Source of the DNA: Euzebya rosea
GTDB lineage: Bacteria; Actinomycetota; Nitriliruptoria; Euzebyales; Euzebyaceae
Direction: 5' to 3'
NCBI RefSeq assembly: GCF_003073135.1
Contig: NZ_PGDQ01000001.1
Span: 310,001-374,000, forward strand
DNA length: 64,000 bases
Each line of letters begins with the position of its first letter. The first letter of the stretch is position 1. This document shows, piece after piece, positions 8,852 through 16,957 of this stretch. The translations under genes and the position numbers were made by a program. The notes under the pieces were generated by a model, which was not told the DNA's origin, did not search any database, and was given only the letters and a program-made list of their open reading frames with translations.

Positions 8852-9457
8852 GTGGCGCTCCTCCTCGTCCTCTGCTTCGTCGTCATCCCGCTCGTCGAGG
8901 TGACGGTCATCGGGCAGGTCCAGGAGCTGCTCGGCTGGCCCTACACCATCGTCATCCTCGTCGCCGACTCGATCCTCGGCGCGATGCTGGTCAAGCAGGA
9001 GGGCACCCGGGCGTGGCGGCGGTTCGGTGAGGCGCTGCGCGAGGCCAAGGCGCCGGCGTCGGAGGTCGTCGACGGCGCCCTCATCCTGTTCGGCGGGGCG
9101 CTGCTGCTGACCCCGGGATTCGTCACCGACATCGTCGGCCTGGCCTGCGTGCTGGGCCCGACGCGGTCGTTGCTCAACCGGCTGCTCGTCACCCGGTTCG
9201 CGATCGCCTCGGGTCCGCTCGGTTCGATGTTCCTGCTGGGCAACCGGGGTCCGGTGGACGCCAGCGGCGGACGCGGCGAACGGCGGCGCAACGGACGTCG
9301 TGGCCGACGGACCAGCGACGCCGAGCCGCCGCCGTCCACCCCGCCGCCGCGTGGCTCGTCGGGGACCGGCAGGGGTGCTGGCGCCGACCCGCCCGACGTG
9401 ATCGACGTCGAGGTGCTGGACGTCCGGCGCAACCCGCGACGCCCCGAGGACGGATGA
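8852..9457 (+). CDS. fxsA: FxsA family membrane protein
   Basis: This is a 201-residue protein starting at a GTG three bases after the ku stop. FxsA proteins are small inner-membrane proteins; overproduction in E. coli relieves exclusion of phage T7 by the F plasmid, but the native role is unknown. Visible family features are the N-terminal helix LLLVLCFVVIPLVEV, a second helix WPYTIVILVADSILGAMLV, the DGALILFGGALLLTPGFVTDIVG segment with the conserved LTPG turn, and TRSLLNRLL. The C-terminal 70 residues form an Arg-, then Pro-rich cytoplasmic tail ending VIDVEVLDVRRNPRRPEDG, longer than in E. coli. Its last four bases overlap the rsgA start. Confidence 0.88.
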   Translation: MALLLVLCFVVIPLVEVTVIGQVQELLGWPYTIVILVADSILGAMLVKQEGTRAWRRFGEALREAKAPASEVVDGALILFGGALLLTPGFVTDIVGLACVLGPTRSLLNRLLVTRFAIASGPLGSMFLLGNRGPVDASGGRGERRRNGRRGRRTSDAEPPPSTPPPRGSSGTGRGAGADPPDVIDVEVLDVRRNPRRPEDG

Positions 9458-10494
9458 GCGACCGGGGCGCCACCGAGGCCGCCGGCGAGGAGCACGTGGG
9501 GTTGGAGGGGCTGGGCTGGGACCAGCGCTGGGCCGCCCTGCACGACGACGCCGACGTCGGCATGGGCGACGACCCGCGGGTCGGGCGGATCGCTCGCACC
9601 CACCGGGTCGGCTTCGACGTCTTCACCAGCGACGGGCGGCTGTTCGCGGTCACCAGGGCCCGGCAGCGGGACCCGATGCGGGCACCGGCGACGGGGGACT
9701 GGGTGGTCCTCACCGACGTCGCCGACATCGACGAACCCGTCATCACCTGTGTGCTCGATCGGCGCTCCGCCGTGGTCCGTCGCGACCCGGCCGACCGCGC
9801 CGCCCCACAGGTGCTGGCCGCCAACGCCGACGTCGTCGCCGTCGTGCAGGGCGCCGACCGGCCCATCAACCCCCGCCGGCTGGAACGCCAGCTCGCCGTG
9901 GCCCACGGCAGCGAGGCACGGGTGGTCGTCGTCCTCAGCAAGGCCGACCTGGACCCCGACGGCGACGTGGCCCGGCAGCTGAAGGAGGTCGCGATCGGGC
10001 AGGAGGTGCTGGTCACCGGGGCGAACGACGGCGTCGGCATCGACGAGCTCGACGCGATGACCGACGGTGGGCACACCCTGGTGCTGCTGGGTGAGTCAGG
10101 GGCCGGCAAGTCCTCGCTGGTCAACGCCGTCCTCGGCCACGAGGCCACCGCCGTCGGCATGGTGCGGGAGGGCGACAGCAAGGGACGCCACACCACGACC
10201 CGCCGAACGTTGTTGCCGCTGCCGACAGGCGGGGCCCTGCTGGACACGCCGGGCGTGCGTGCCGTGGGCCTGTGGCCGGGATGGGCCGACCTCGAGGCCG
10301 TCTTCCCCGAGATCGCCGAGGCGGCGGAGGCCTGCCGGTTCTCCGACTGCAGCCACCGTCGCGAACCCGGATGTGGGGTCACCGGTGCGGTCGAGGACGG
10401 GACGGTCCGGGCGGACCGGCTGGAGGCGTGGCGGGCCCTCGACGACGAGCTCGAGGCGACCCGGACCGAGGTCGAGCGCAAGGACTGGCGATGA
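9454..10494 (+). CDS. rsgA: Ribosome small subunit-dependent GTPase RsgA
   Basis: The product is a 346-residue circularly permuted GTPase that acts in late maturation of the 30S subunit. Order of elements: OB-fold (about 45-120), then the permuted G motifs G4 (SKADLD), G1 (GESGAGKSSLVN near residue 210) and G3 (DTPGVRAVGL). A C-terminal zinc-binding region follows, CRFSDCSHRREPGC, where the Cys-x-His-Cys ligands are intact. The ATG overlaps fxsA by 4 nt (ATGA) and its own stop overlaps the next gene in the same way, so four genes from ku onward are translationally coupled. The start at 9454 leaves an N-terminal extension of about 45 residues relative to short RsgA proteins, which is common in actinobacteria. 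Confidence 0.95.
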   Translation: MSDRGATEAAGEEHVGLEGLGWDQRWAALHDDADVGMGDDPRVGRIARTHRVGFDVFTSDGRLFAVTRARQRDPMRAPATGDWVVLTDVADIDEPVITCVLDRRSAVVRRDPADRAAPQVLAANADVVAVVQGADRPINPRRLERQLAVAHGSEARVVVVLSKADLDPDGDVARQLKEVAIGQEVLVTGANDGVGIDELDAMTDGGHTLVLLGESGAGKSSLVNAVLGHEATAVGMVREGDSKGRHTTTRRTLLPLPTGGALLDTPGVRAVGLWPGWADLEAVFPEIAEAAEACRFSDCSHRREPGCGVTGAVEDGTVRADRLEAWRALDDELEATRTEVERKDWR

Positions 10495-11492
10495 CCGACG
10501 GGGGAGGGGCTGCAGGGGGAGCGGTGGTCGGCGGCCTCGACCTCGACCAGCTGGCCCCCGCGCAGCGCCGCATGGTCGAGGGCCTCATGGCGGTCGGAAC
10601 GCCTCGACCGCCGTTCGATCCCGACCGCGCCGGCCGCATCCGGGCCATGGTCGAGAGCCGCATCGCCGGCGCGGTCGAGGGACGCGACGCCGACGCCCCG
10701 CGCATCGTGCTCGGCAAGACCAAGCTGGACGCGCTGGGCTGTGACGGTCGGTACCTGGACATGCTGGCGACCCCGTTCGAGTGGTCCGCGGCGACGGTGC
10801 GTGGCCAGCTGGTCCACGGGTCGATCGAGCTGGACCACCAGACCGGTCGGCAGCACACGGTGGTCGACCTGATGGACGACTCGTGGGAGCAGTTCCGCCA
10901 CTCCGGGGACTCGGCGCTGGCGTTCACGAGCGACCTCACGGCGCTGGAGTCGGAGCGGATGAAGGCCGACGCGGTCACCGCCGTCGAGGAGTTCCGCGCC
11001 GTGTTCCCTCCCCTCCCACGATCGTGGTCGATGGTCTGGGAACCCACCATCGCCGCCCGCTTCGGGGCGGGGGCGGTCACGGTGAAGGGAAAGCCGGACC
11101 TGGTGCTCGGCCGGCCGCACCCCCACGAACGGCGGATGTTGCTGGCCGACCTGAAGACCGGGTCGCGGTCGGGGAAGGACCGCGCCGACATGCGGATCTA
11201 CGCCCTCCTGGCGACGCTGAAGTACGGGCAGGCGCCCTTCCGGGTGGCCACGATCTACATCGACGAAGGGGCCTTCGAGCACGAGGACGTCACCGACGAC
11301 GTGCTCGAGGCCGCGGCGCGCGGGCTGGCCGACCGGCTCAACACCGCCCTGCGGCTGACCGACCGCCCCGAGGCCGTCAACCTGTCGGCCGGGCCGGCCT
11401 GCCGCTGGTGCGGGCTGGCCCCCACCTGCCCGGAGAGGCAGCGCTGGGACGACGAGCGGGCTGACACGGCCACGGACGCCCTCCCCTTCTGA
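10491..11492 (+). CDS. PD-(D/E)XK nuclease-like protein with C-terminal Cys cluster
   Basis: This 333-residue protein resembles the RecB/AddB-type nuclease superfamily (the Cas4/PDDEXK_1 group). The core motif is GKPDLVLG (residues about 201-208), then LLADLKTG (about 217-224), giving the metal-binding Asp and the Asp-x-Lys pair. The Q/Y-like motif is in RIYALLATLKYGQ. The C-terminus carries CRWCGLAPTCP, three cysteines that in Cas4/AddB relatives bind an Fe-S cluster. A fourth Cys is expected at a distance; C83 in LDALGCDGRY is a candidate, but I cannot assign it firmly. It is coupled to rsgA by a 4-nt overlap. Being in the ku operon makes a DNA-end processing role plausible, but that is context only. 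Confidence 0.7.
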   Translation: MTDGGGAAGGAVVGGLDLDQLAPAQRRMVEGLMAVGTPRPPFDPDRAGRIRAMVESRIAGAVEGRDADAPRIVLGKTKLDALGCDGRYLDMLATPFEWSAATVRGQLVHGSIELDHQTGRQHTVVDLMDDSWEQFRHSGDSALAFTSDLTALESERMKADAVTAVEEFRAVFPPLPRSWSMVWEPTIAARFGAGAVTVKGKPDLVLGRPHPHERRMLLADLKTGSRSGKDRADMRIYALLATLKYGQAPFRVATIYIDEGAFEHEDVTDDVLEAAARGLADRLNTALRLTDRPEAVNLSAGPACRWCGLAPTCPERQRWDDERADTATDALPF

Positions 11493-11496
11493 CCGG

Positions 11497-12102
11497 TCAG
11501 GGGGCCTCGACGACGGTGACGGTGTCCTCGCCGTCGCGGTCGACGGTCAGCCGTCCACCGCCCAGCCGCACCCGTCGGCGGGCCAGCTCGACCCAGGGGC
11601 CGTCCTCGCGGCCGCCGCGGGTCACCACCGTCATGCGCAGGCGGCCGGGTTCACCGGCGGCGTCCAGGCGTCGCAGCGACCCGCCCCTGAGGACGGCGTC
11701 GGCCACGACGTCGTGGCAGGCGTGCACCAGTCCCTGCACCACGACGGTCGGCAGCTCCGTCGGTGCCGTCGCCGTCATCTCGAGCCCATCGTCGGCGTCG
11801 GCCGCACGCTCGAAGGTGTCCTGCAGGTGCAGCTCGAACGCATCGGCCTCCAGCGGGACCCGCGTGACGGCCCACATGATGTCGCGGGACAGCTGGCCGC
11901 CCGTCGAGACCGCGTTGAGTCCCTTGTCGAACATCGGGCCGGTCCCCCCGGAGGACTCCAGCAGCAGCTGGGCAGCCACGAGCTGCTGGACCGGGCGGTC
12001 GTGGAGGACCTGCGCGATGGTCGCCAGCAGCCCGTCGACCACCTCCAGCGGCACGCCGGCGCGATCGTCGCCCACCATGCGGTCTGTCGATCCCGAAGCC
12101 AT
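11497..12102 (-). CDS. Degenerate NarL-type histidine-kinase-like protein
   Basis: This 201-residue soluble protein starts at ATG 12102 (MASGSTDRMVGDD). Residues about 27-48 read AQVLHDRPVQQLVAAQLLLES, a good match to the HisKA_3 phosphoacceptor helix pattern LHDxPVQxLxA. The last 30 residues, ending RVRLGGGRLTVDRDGEDTVTV, resemble the final strand-helix-strand of a GHKL ATPase domain. The N, G1 and G2 boxes that should bind ATP are not recognisable between them, nor is there a sensor or membrane domain. It is therefore likely to be a kinase relative that has lost catalysis, or a phosphotransfer/dimerisation module. It converges on the nuclease-like gene (4-nt gap) and diverges from the HAD gene. 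No response regulator is adjacent. Confidence 0.6.
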   Translation of the reverse strand: MASGSTDRMVGDDRAGVPLEVVDGLLATIAQVLHDRPVQQLVAAQLLLESSGGTGPMFDKGLNAVSTGGQLSRDIMWAVTRVPLEADAFELHLQDTFERAADADDGLEMTATAPTELPTVVVQGLVHACHDVVADAVLRGGSLRRLDAAGEPGRLRMTVVTRGGREDGPWVELARRRVRLGGGRLTVDRDGEDTVTVVEAP

Positions 12103-12184
12103 GACGGGCCAGCATGACACATCGTGTGGGGCCCGACGGTGCATGCGCACCTGCTGCGCCGGGATGGCAGACTCCAGCGTCGTC

Positions 12185-13003
12185 ATGTCCGATACCCCCG
12201 CTGCCGCATTCTTCGACCTCGACCGCACCCTCATGTCGGGCTCGTCCGCCTTCTACTTCGGCAAGGCGGCGTACCGCGAGGGGCTGCTGCCCATGAGCCG
12301 GCTCTTCGTCGACGGCTCTGCGGCGCTGATGTTCAAGCTGTTCGGCGCGAGCGACGAGCAGTCGGAGGCCATCCGCGACCGGATCCTCGCGACCGTGGCC
12401 GGGGTCGAGGCGCAGAAGCTGACGTCGCTGGCGCCCCAGGTGATCGAGGAGCTCCTGCCGCAGATCCGTCCGGAGGCCGACGCGCTGCTGGACATGCACC
12501 GCGAAGCCGGGCGTGACGTCTACATCATCTCCGCCAGCCCCATCGAGATCGTCGGCGAGCTCGCGTCGGCGCTGGAGATCACCGGCGGCCTGGGCACCCA
12601 GAGCGAGATCGTGGACGGCGTCTACACCGGACAGCTCGCTGCCCCGTTCTGCTACGGCGAGGGCAAGGCCGACGTGATCCGACGGCTGGCGGCGGAGAAG
12701 GGCTACGACCTGGGCCGCTGCTACTCCTACTCCGACTCGGCGTCGGACCTGCCGATGATGCAGATCGTCGGCCACCCGGTTGCGGTCAACCCCGACCGGT
12801 CCCTCATGTCGATCGCCCACCGCCGGGGCTGGCCGGTCGTGGAGTTCAACCGCACCCGCAAGCAGGTCACCCGCACCGCCGCCGTCGGCCTGCTGGCGGC
12901 CACCACCGGCGCGGCTGGCGTCTTCGCCGGCATCCGGATCGGTGAGGCCAACGTGCAGCGGACCGTGTCCCGCACGCTCGGCCTGGACGGCAAGCGCAGC
13001 TGA
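12185..13003 (+). CDS. HAD-IB family phosphatase (SerB-like)
   Basis: The 272-residue product has all four haloacid dehalogenase motifs: FFDLDRTLMSG (nucleophile and acid/base Asp, residues about 9-19), IISASP (motif II), the GKADVI Lys (motif III) and YSYSDSASDLPMM (motif IV). The type IB cap and the SASPIEI segment place it with the SerB-like/CicA group of HAD-IB hydrolases. These act on phosphoserine or phospholipid-type substrates; the substrate here is unknown. After the catalytic domain, TAAVGLLAATTGAAGVFAG near residue 240 could be a single membrane-associated helix, as in related actinobacterial proteins. The ATG at 12185 is chosen; the Fic-fold gene follows after 16 nt. Confidence 0.88.
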   Translation: MSDTPAAAFFDLDRTLMSGSSAFYFGKAAYREGLLPMSRLFVDGSAALMFKLFGASDEQSEAIRDRILATVAGVEAQKLTSLAPQVIEELLPQIRPEADALLDMHREAGRDVYIISASPIEIVGELASALEITGGLGTQSEIVDGVYTGQLAAPFCYGEGKADVIRRLAAEKGYDLGRCYSYSDSASDLPMMQIVGHPVAVNPDRSLMSIAHRRGWPVVEFNRTRKQVTRTAAVGLLAATTGAAGVFAGIRIGEANVQRTVSRTLGLDGKRS

Positions 13004-13019
13004 CGACACCGCCGCCGCC

Positions 13020-14102
13020 ATGACCTCCCCCATCACCTACTCCCACCACCTGGTGGCCCTGACCGCCCGTGCGCAGGCCGCCAGCGCCCGACTTGCCGGC
13101 GCCGACCCCGACCGCCGTGCGGCCCGTGTCGCCGTCGCCCGCCCGCGTGCGGCTGCCCTGTCGGTGTGGCTCGACGGCAGCCCGCTGGAGGAGTCCACCG
13201 CCGCGGACGTCGACGCCGGCCGGATCCCGCTGCTGGAGCAGCCGCCCACGCCGGTGACCGGCGGCTGGGCCCGGGCGCTCCAGCTGGACGCCATGGAGAC
13301 CCAGGAGGTCGCGGCGGTCGAGTACGCCAACCTCCGTCGGGTCGAGCAGGTCGAGCACGAGCTCGCCGCCGCCGCGCTCGCCCACCCCCTGGACACCCTC
13401 GGACGGCTGCACGGCATCGTCAGCCAGGGCCTGGTCCTCCCCGAGGTCATCGGTCGGTACCGGGTCACCGAGCAGGCCGTGCACGACGGCACCCAGGGGA
13501 TGATGATCTACAGCGCCGCCGCGCCGTCCACGGTTCCCGCGGCGATGGAGGAGCTGGGCACCTGGATCAGCCGCCGGGCGATCACCGTCCCGCCGGTGAT
13601 CCTGGCAGGGGTGGTGCACGAACGCCTGCTGGAGCTGCAGCCCTTCGAGGCCGGCAACGGTCGGGTCGCCCGGGCGTTCGCGCGGATCCTGCTGGTCGCA
13701 AGCGGCATCGACACGCATGGCGCCGCGATCCTCGAGCAGCCGCTGGCCGACGACGCCGGCGCCTACTACGCCGAGGTCGCGGCCACGATGCGACGGCAGG
13801 GTGACCTGACCCGGTGGCTGGAACGCCACACCGCCGCGGTCGCGCTGGCGCTGGAGACCGCGGCCGACGCCGTTGACCCCGAACCCCGTCCGGCCCCGCC
13901 GGAACGCGGCCGGGTCACGGTGGAGGAGCTGCCGCCCCGCGGCGAGCTGACCGTCCGCGACTACGCGACCCGCGTCGGCGTGGACCTGCGGACCGCCATG
14001 GCCGACCTGCACGCCTACGTCCGCGCCGGTGACCTGGTCGACCTGCCCGGTGGTGGGGGCCTGCGCTTCGCCCGCCCCGCCGAGCCGCCGGACCGGGGCT
14101 GA
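13020..14102 (+). CDS. Fic-fold protein with catalytic His replaced by Gln
   Basis: The 360-residue protein has the actinobacterial Fic architecture: an N-terminal helical domain (about 1-130), the Fic core (about 130-260) and a winged-helix-like C-terminus (about 300-355, ELTVRDYATRVGVDLRTAM). The signature segment is LQPFEAGNGRVARAF (residues 206-220), aligning exactly with the HPFxxGNGRxxR loop except that the first catalytic residue is Gln207 (codon CAG at 13638) instead of His. The phosphate-binding GNGR is intact. Canonical Fic enzymes need that His to deprotonate the target hydroxyl for AMPylation. This copy is therefore either inactive, a binding scaffold, or does different chemistry. 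A possible inhibitory motif is in METQEVAAVEYANLR, with Tyr in place of the usual Gly/Asn. Confidence 0.8.
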   Translation: MTSPITYSHHLVALTARAQAASARLAGADPDRRAARVAVARPRAAALSVWLDGSPLEESTAADVDAGRIPLLEQPPTPVTGGWARALQLDAMETQEVAAVEYANLRRVEQVEHELAAAALAHPLDTLGRLHGIVSQGLVLPEVIGRYRVTEQAVHDGTQGMMIYSAAAPSTVPAAMEELGTWISRRAITVPPVILAGVVHERLLELQPFEAGNGRVARAFARILLVASGIDTHGAAILEQPLADDAGAYYAEVAATMRRQGDLTRWLERHTAAVALALETAADAVDPEPRPAPPERGRVTVEELPPRGELTVRDYATRVGVDLRTAMADLHAYVRAGDLVDLPGGGGLRFARPAEPPDRG

Positions 14103-14115
14103 GCACCGCTCACGG

Positions 14116-14772
14116 TCAGACCAGCGGACCCTCGTCGAGCAGGACCAGCTCGGGGGAGGCGAAGCGGTGCAGGGCCGCAGGGCGGTGGGAGCCACGGCGC
14201 ATGCCCCCGGTCTCCTCCAGCAGCCCGAGGCCACGAACCTTCTTGCGGAAGTTCCGCTTGTCGAGGGTCATGCCGAGCACTGCCTCGTAGACCTCCTGCA
14301 GCTCCGACATGGTGAACTCCTCCGGCAGCAGGCCGTAGGCGATGTTGGAGTACGACAGCTTGCTGCGGACCCGGTCGAGCGCCGCGTCGAGGATCCGGTC
14401 GTGGTCCCACGCCAGGGGCGTCGCCCGGTCCGTGGCCGGCCGCCAGCACCATCCGTCGCTCGGGACGAACGGGCGCGGGACCAGCGCCAGGTGGGTGACG
14501 GAGACCGTCCGTCGGCCGGGCATGCGGTCGGGCGCGCCGAAGGACGCGACCTGCTCGACGTGACGGGGCTCGTGCAGCCCGACCTCGCCCATCACGCGGC
14601 GGGCGGCCTCGTCGAGGTCCTCGGCCTCGCCGAGCACGTCGCCGGGCAGCCGTGGGGGGTCGACGTCGCGAAGGAGTGTCTGCACGACGCGCGCGTCGCC
14701 CGACCCCTCGTCGCTGGCGGGGGAGAGGCTCAGCACCACCACGTCGACGTGGACCCGGACCGTCATCCGCAC
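14116..14772 (-). CDS. NrtR-type Nudix-fold transcriptional regulator
   Basis: The 218-residue product has an N-terminal Nudix fold and a C-terminal winged helix, the architecture of NrtR repressors. These sense ADP-ribose or NAD metabolites and control NAD or pentose pathway genes. The winged helix (about 145-210) is clear: LLPEEFTMSELQEVYEAVLG and KRNFRKKVRGLGLL. The Nudix box region around LPGDVLGEAEDLDEAARRVMGEVGL keeps the spacing, but the REUxEE core reads RRVMGE, so hydrolysis is probably lost, as in several characterised NrtR proteins. The start is GTG 14772, with an in-frame ATG at 14766 equally possible. It sits 7 nt downstream of uvrD2 and may be co-transcribed. No NAD gene is adjacent, so its regulon is elsewhere. 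Confidence 0.78.
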   Translation of the reverse strand: MRMTVRVHVDVVVLSLSPASDEGSGDARVVQTLLRDVDPPRLPGDVLGEAEDLDEAARRVMGEVGLHEPRHVEQVASFGAPDRMPGRRTVSVTHLALVPRPFVPSDGWCWRPATDRATPLAWDHDRILDAALDRVRSKLSYSNIAYGLLPEEFTMSELQEVYEAVLGMTLDKRNFRKKVRGLGLLEETGGMRRGSHRPAALHRFASPELVLLDEGPLV

Positions 14773-14779
14773 GGCCCGA

Positions 14780-16858
14780 TCACGTCGAGCGTCCCGCGAT
14801 CATGGCCAGCACGTCGCTGCCGTACCGGTCGGCCTTGGCCGGGCCGAACCCCTTGACGCCCAGCAGGGCCGTCCGGCTGCTCGGCCGGCGCTGGGCGAGG
14901 TCCAGCAGCGTCGCGTCGTTGAAGACCACGAACGCCGGCACGCCGTCGTCGCGTGACCGTTCGCGCCGCCAGTCCCGCAGCCGCTCGACCAGAACCTCGT
15001 CGACGTCGCCGGGAAGCTCCGCCAGCGCCGACTGCTTGGGCCCCGACGACGCCTTCCTGGCCCCCGGCTTGGGGGCGCCGGGCCCGAGCCCGTAGAGGAA
15101 CCGGCTGGGGCGCCGCGACACCGGCTTGCCCTTCCGGTTCGGCCGCTTCTGGGCCCATGTCAGCCACAACCATCGCCGGGCCCGGGTGACCCCGACGTAG
15201 AGGAGGCGTCGTTCCTCGTCGACCTCCTCGTCGGTCCTGGCATGGCTGATCGGCATCAACCCCTCCTCCAACCCCACGAGGAACACCGCGTCGTACTCCG
15301 TGCCCTTGGCCCGGTGCATGCTCATCAGGGTGACGGCCTCGGCGGTGCGGTCGCTTCCCGAGGCGGCACGGGCCTGCAGCTCCTCGGCGATGCCGGGAAG
15401 GTCCATGCCGTCGTCGGCCAGGCCGGCGGCCTCGTCCCGGATGGCCTCGATGGCCTCCCAGCGCTCGCGAGCCCGGCGACCCTGCGGGGGACGGTTGGCC
15501 CGCCACGACAGGGCGTCGCGCAGGACCTCCTCCACCTCGGCGACCACGTTGGGGTTGGCGACGGGGGCGTCGACCACGGGCGGCGCGACGGTCCCCGACG
15601 GCGGCGGCGTCGCCGTGGCCGCACGGACGAGCGCCCCGATGGCCTGGGTGACCTCCGCTCGGCTGTAGAACGACCCCTCACCCCGCACCGAGGCGCGGAT
15701 GCCCGCCTCGCGCAGCGCCTCCTCCCAGGCGGCAGCCTGCGCGTTGATCCGGTAGCAGATGGCCATCTCCGACAGCGGCACGCCGGCCTTCTGCAGGGTC
15801 TGGATGGCCTTGACGACGACGGCCTGCTCGGCGTCGTCGTCAGGGCGTTCCAGCAGCAGGGCCTCCGGTGCGCCCTCGGAGTCGATGGTGGGGACCAGAT
15901 CCGCCGCACGGCGTCCGAGGACGCGGTTGGCCAGCGTCAGGACCTGCGCGGTCGAACGGTAGGACCGGTTCAGCTGGACGCTGATGGTGCCCGGATAGGC
16001 CTTGGGGAAGTCCTGCAGGTACCGCGAGTCCGCGCCGGTGAAGGAGAAGATCGTCTGGGCAGGGTCGCCGACGACGCAGACGTCGGTGCGGTCGCCCGCC
16101 CATGCGCGGAGGAGGTTCCACTGGAGGGCGTTGGTGTCCTGGAACTCGTCGACGGTGAAGGCGCGGTAGCGGTCGCGTATCGAGGCAGCCGGTTCGTCGA
16201 GGTCCATCAGCTCGCGCGAGAGGCGCAGCATGTCCTCGTAGTCGATGGCGCCCCGGCGGGCCTTCTCGTCCCGGTAGCCGCGCACGACCTCGGCGAGGGT
16301 CGTGGCGTCGAGCAGCTCGTCCCGGCCGCTGGCGGCCACGGCATCGGCGTCCAGGCCGGCGTTGGCGGCCCACTCGACCTCGCTCGCGAGGTCGCCCGCG
16401 TCCACGTTCAGCCGGCGTGCCGTGCCGATCAGCAACGGGATCTTCGACCCGAGCACCTCCGGCAGGGGTTCGTCGGACAGGTGGGGCCAGAAGTGGCGGA
16501 CCTGCGCCCAGGCCGCCGCATGGAACGTCACCGCACGCACCGACACGCCGTCCATGCCGAGCTCGCCGCACAGCGTCGCGATGCGGTCGCGCATCTCCGC
16601 CGCCGCCCGCTCGGTGAACGTGACGGCCAGGACCTGGGAGGGGACGAACGCGCCGGACAGCAGCTGCGCGGCGATGCGATGGGTGATCGTGCGCGTCTTG
16701 CCCGTTCCCGCCCCGGCGAGGATCCGCACCGGTCCGGTCACCGCCGCGGCAGCCCGCGCCTGCTCGGGGTTCAGGCGGGCAAGCAGGTCTTCGGGGACTG
16801 GCGGTTGGCTCGGCACTCGTGCTCCAGGTCGGACGATCCTCCCCCGCAGGGTAACCAT
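14780..16858 (-). CDS. uvrD2: UvrD2-type ATP-dependent DNA helicase with HRDC domain
   Basis: This is a superfamily 1A helicase of 692 residues. Motifs run in order: Q-motif LNPEQARAA, Walker A AGAGTGKTR, TFTERAAAEM (Ia), TVDEFQDTN (II, DExQ), VVGDPAQTIFSFTGA (III), LNRSYRST (IV), MSMHRAKGTEYDAVFL (V) and YVGVTRAR (VI). The C-terminal 75 residues (VERLRDWRRERSRDDGVPAF to the end) are an HRDC domain, the hallmark of mycobacterial UvrD2. That helicase unwinds 3'-tailed duplexes in DNA repair and is essential in mycobacteria. The ATG at 16858 gives a short lead-in; a GTG about 15 codons downstream, just before PSQPPVPEDLLARL, is an alternative. The gene is divergent from a small membrane protein and upstream of the NrtR-like gene. 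Confidence 0.93.
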   Translation of the reverse strand: MVTLRGRIVRPGARVPSQPPVPEDLLARLNPEQARAAAAVTGPVRILAGAGTGKTRTITHRIAAQLLSGAFVPSQVLAVTFTERAAAEMRDRIATLCGELGMDGVSVRAVTFHAAAWAQVRHFWPHLSDEPLPEVLGSKIPLLIGTARRLNVDAGDLASEVEWAANAGLDADAVAASGRDELLDATTLAEVVRGYRDEKARRGAIDYEDMLRLSRELMDLDEPAASIRDRYRAFTVDEFQDTNALQWNLLRAWAGDRTDVCVVGDPAQTIFSFTGADSRYLQDFPKAYPGTISVQLNRSYRSTAQVLTLANRVLGRRAADLVPTIDSEGAPEALLLERPDDDAEQAVVVKAIQTLQKAGVPLSEMAICYRINAQAAAWEEALREAGIRASVRGEGSFYSRAEVTQAIGALVRAATATPPPSGTVAPPVVDAPVANPNVVAEVEEVLRDALSWRANRPPQGRRARERWEAIEAIRDEAAGLADDGMDLPGIAEELQARAASGSDRTAEAVTLMSMHRAKGTEYDAVFLVGLEEGLMPISHARTDEEVDEERRLLYVGVTRARRWLWLTWAQKRPNRKGKPVSRRPSRFLYGLGPGAPKPGARKASSGPKQSALAELPGDVDEVLVERLRDWRRERSRDDGVPAFVVFNDATLLDLAQRRPSSRTALLGVKGFGPAKADRYGSDVLAMIAGRST

Positions 16859-16957
16859 CCCCCGTGACAGCCTCCGCCCCGGCACCGGCGTCGCTGTGGA
16901 CACCCGGACAGGGACATCGGGCTCCGGCGACGGGGGGCTGCGTCATACTCCGCCGGG

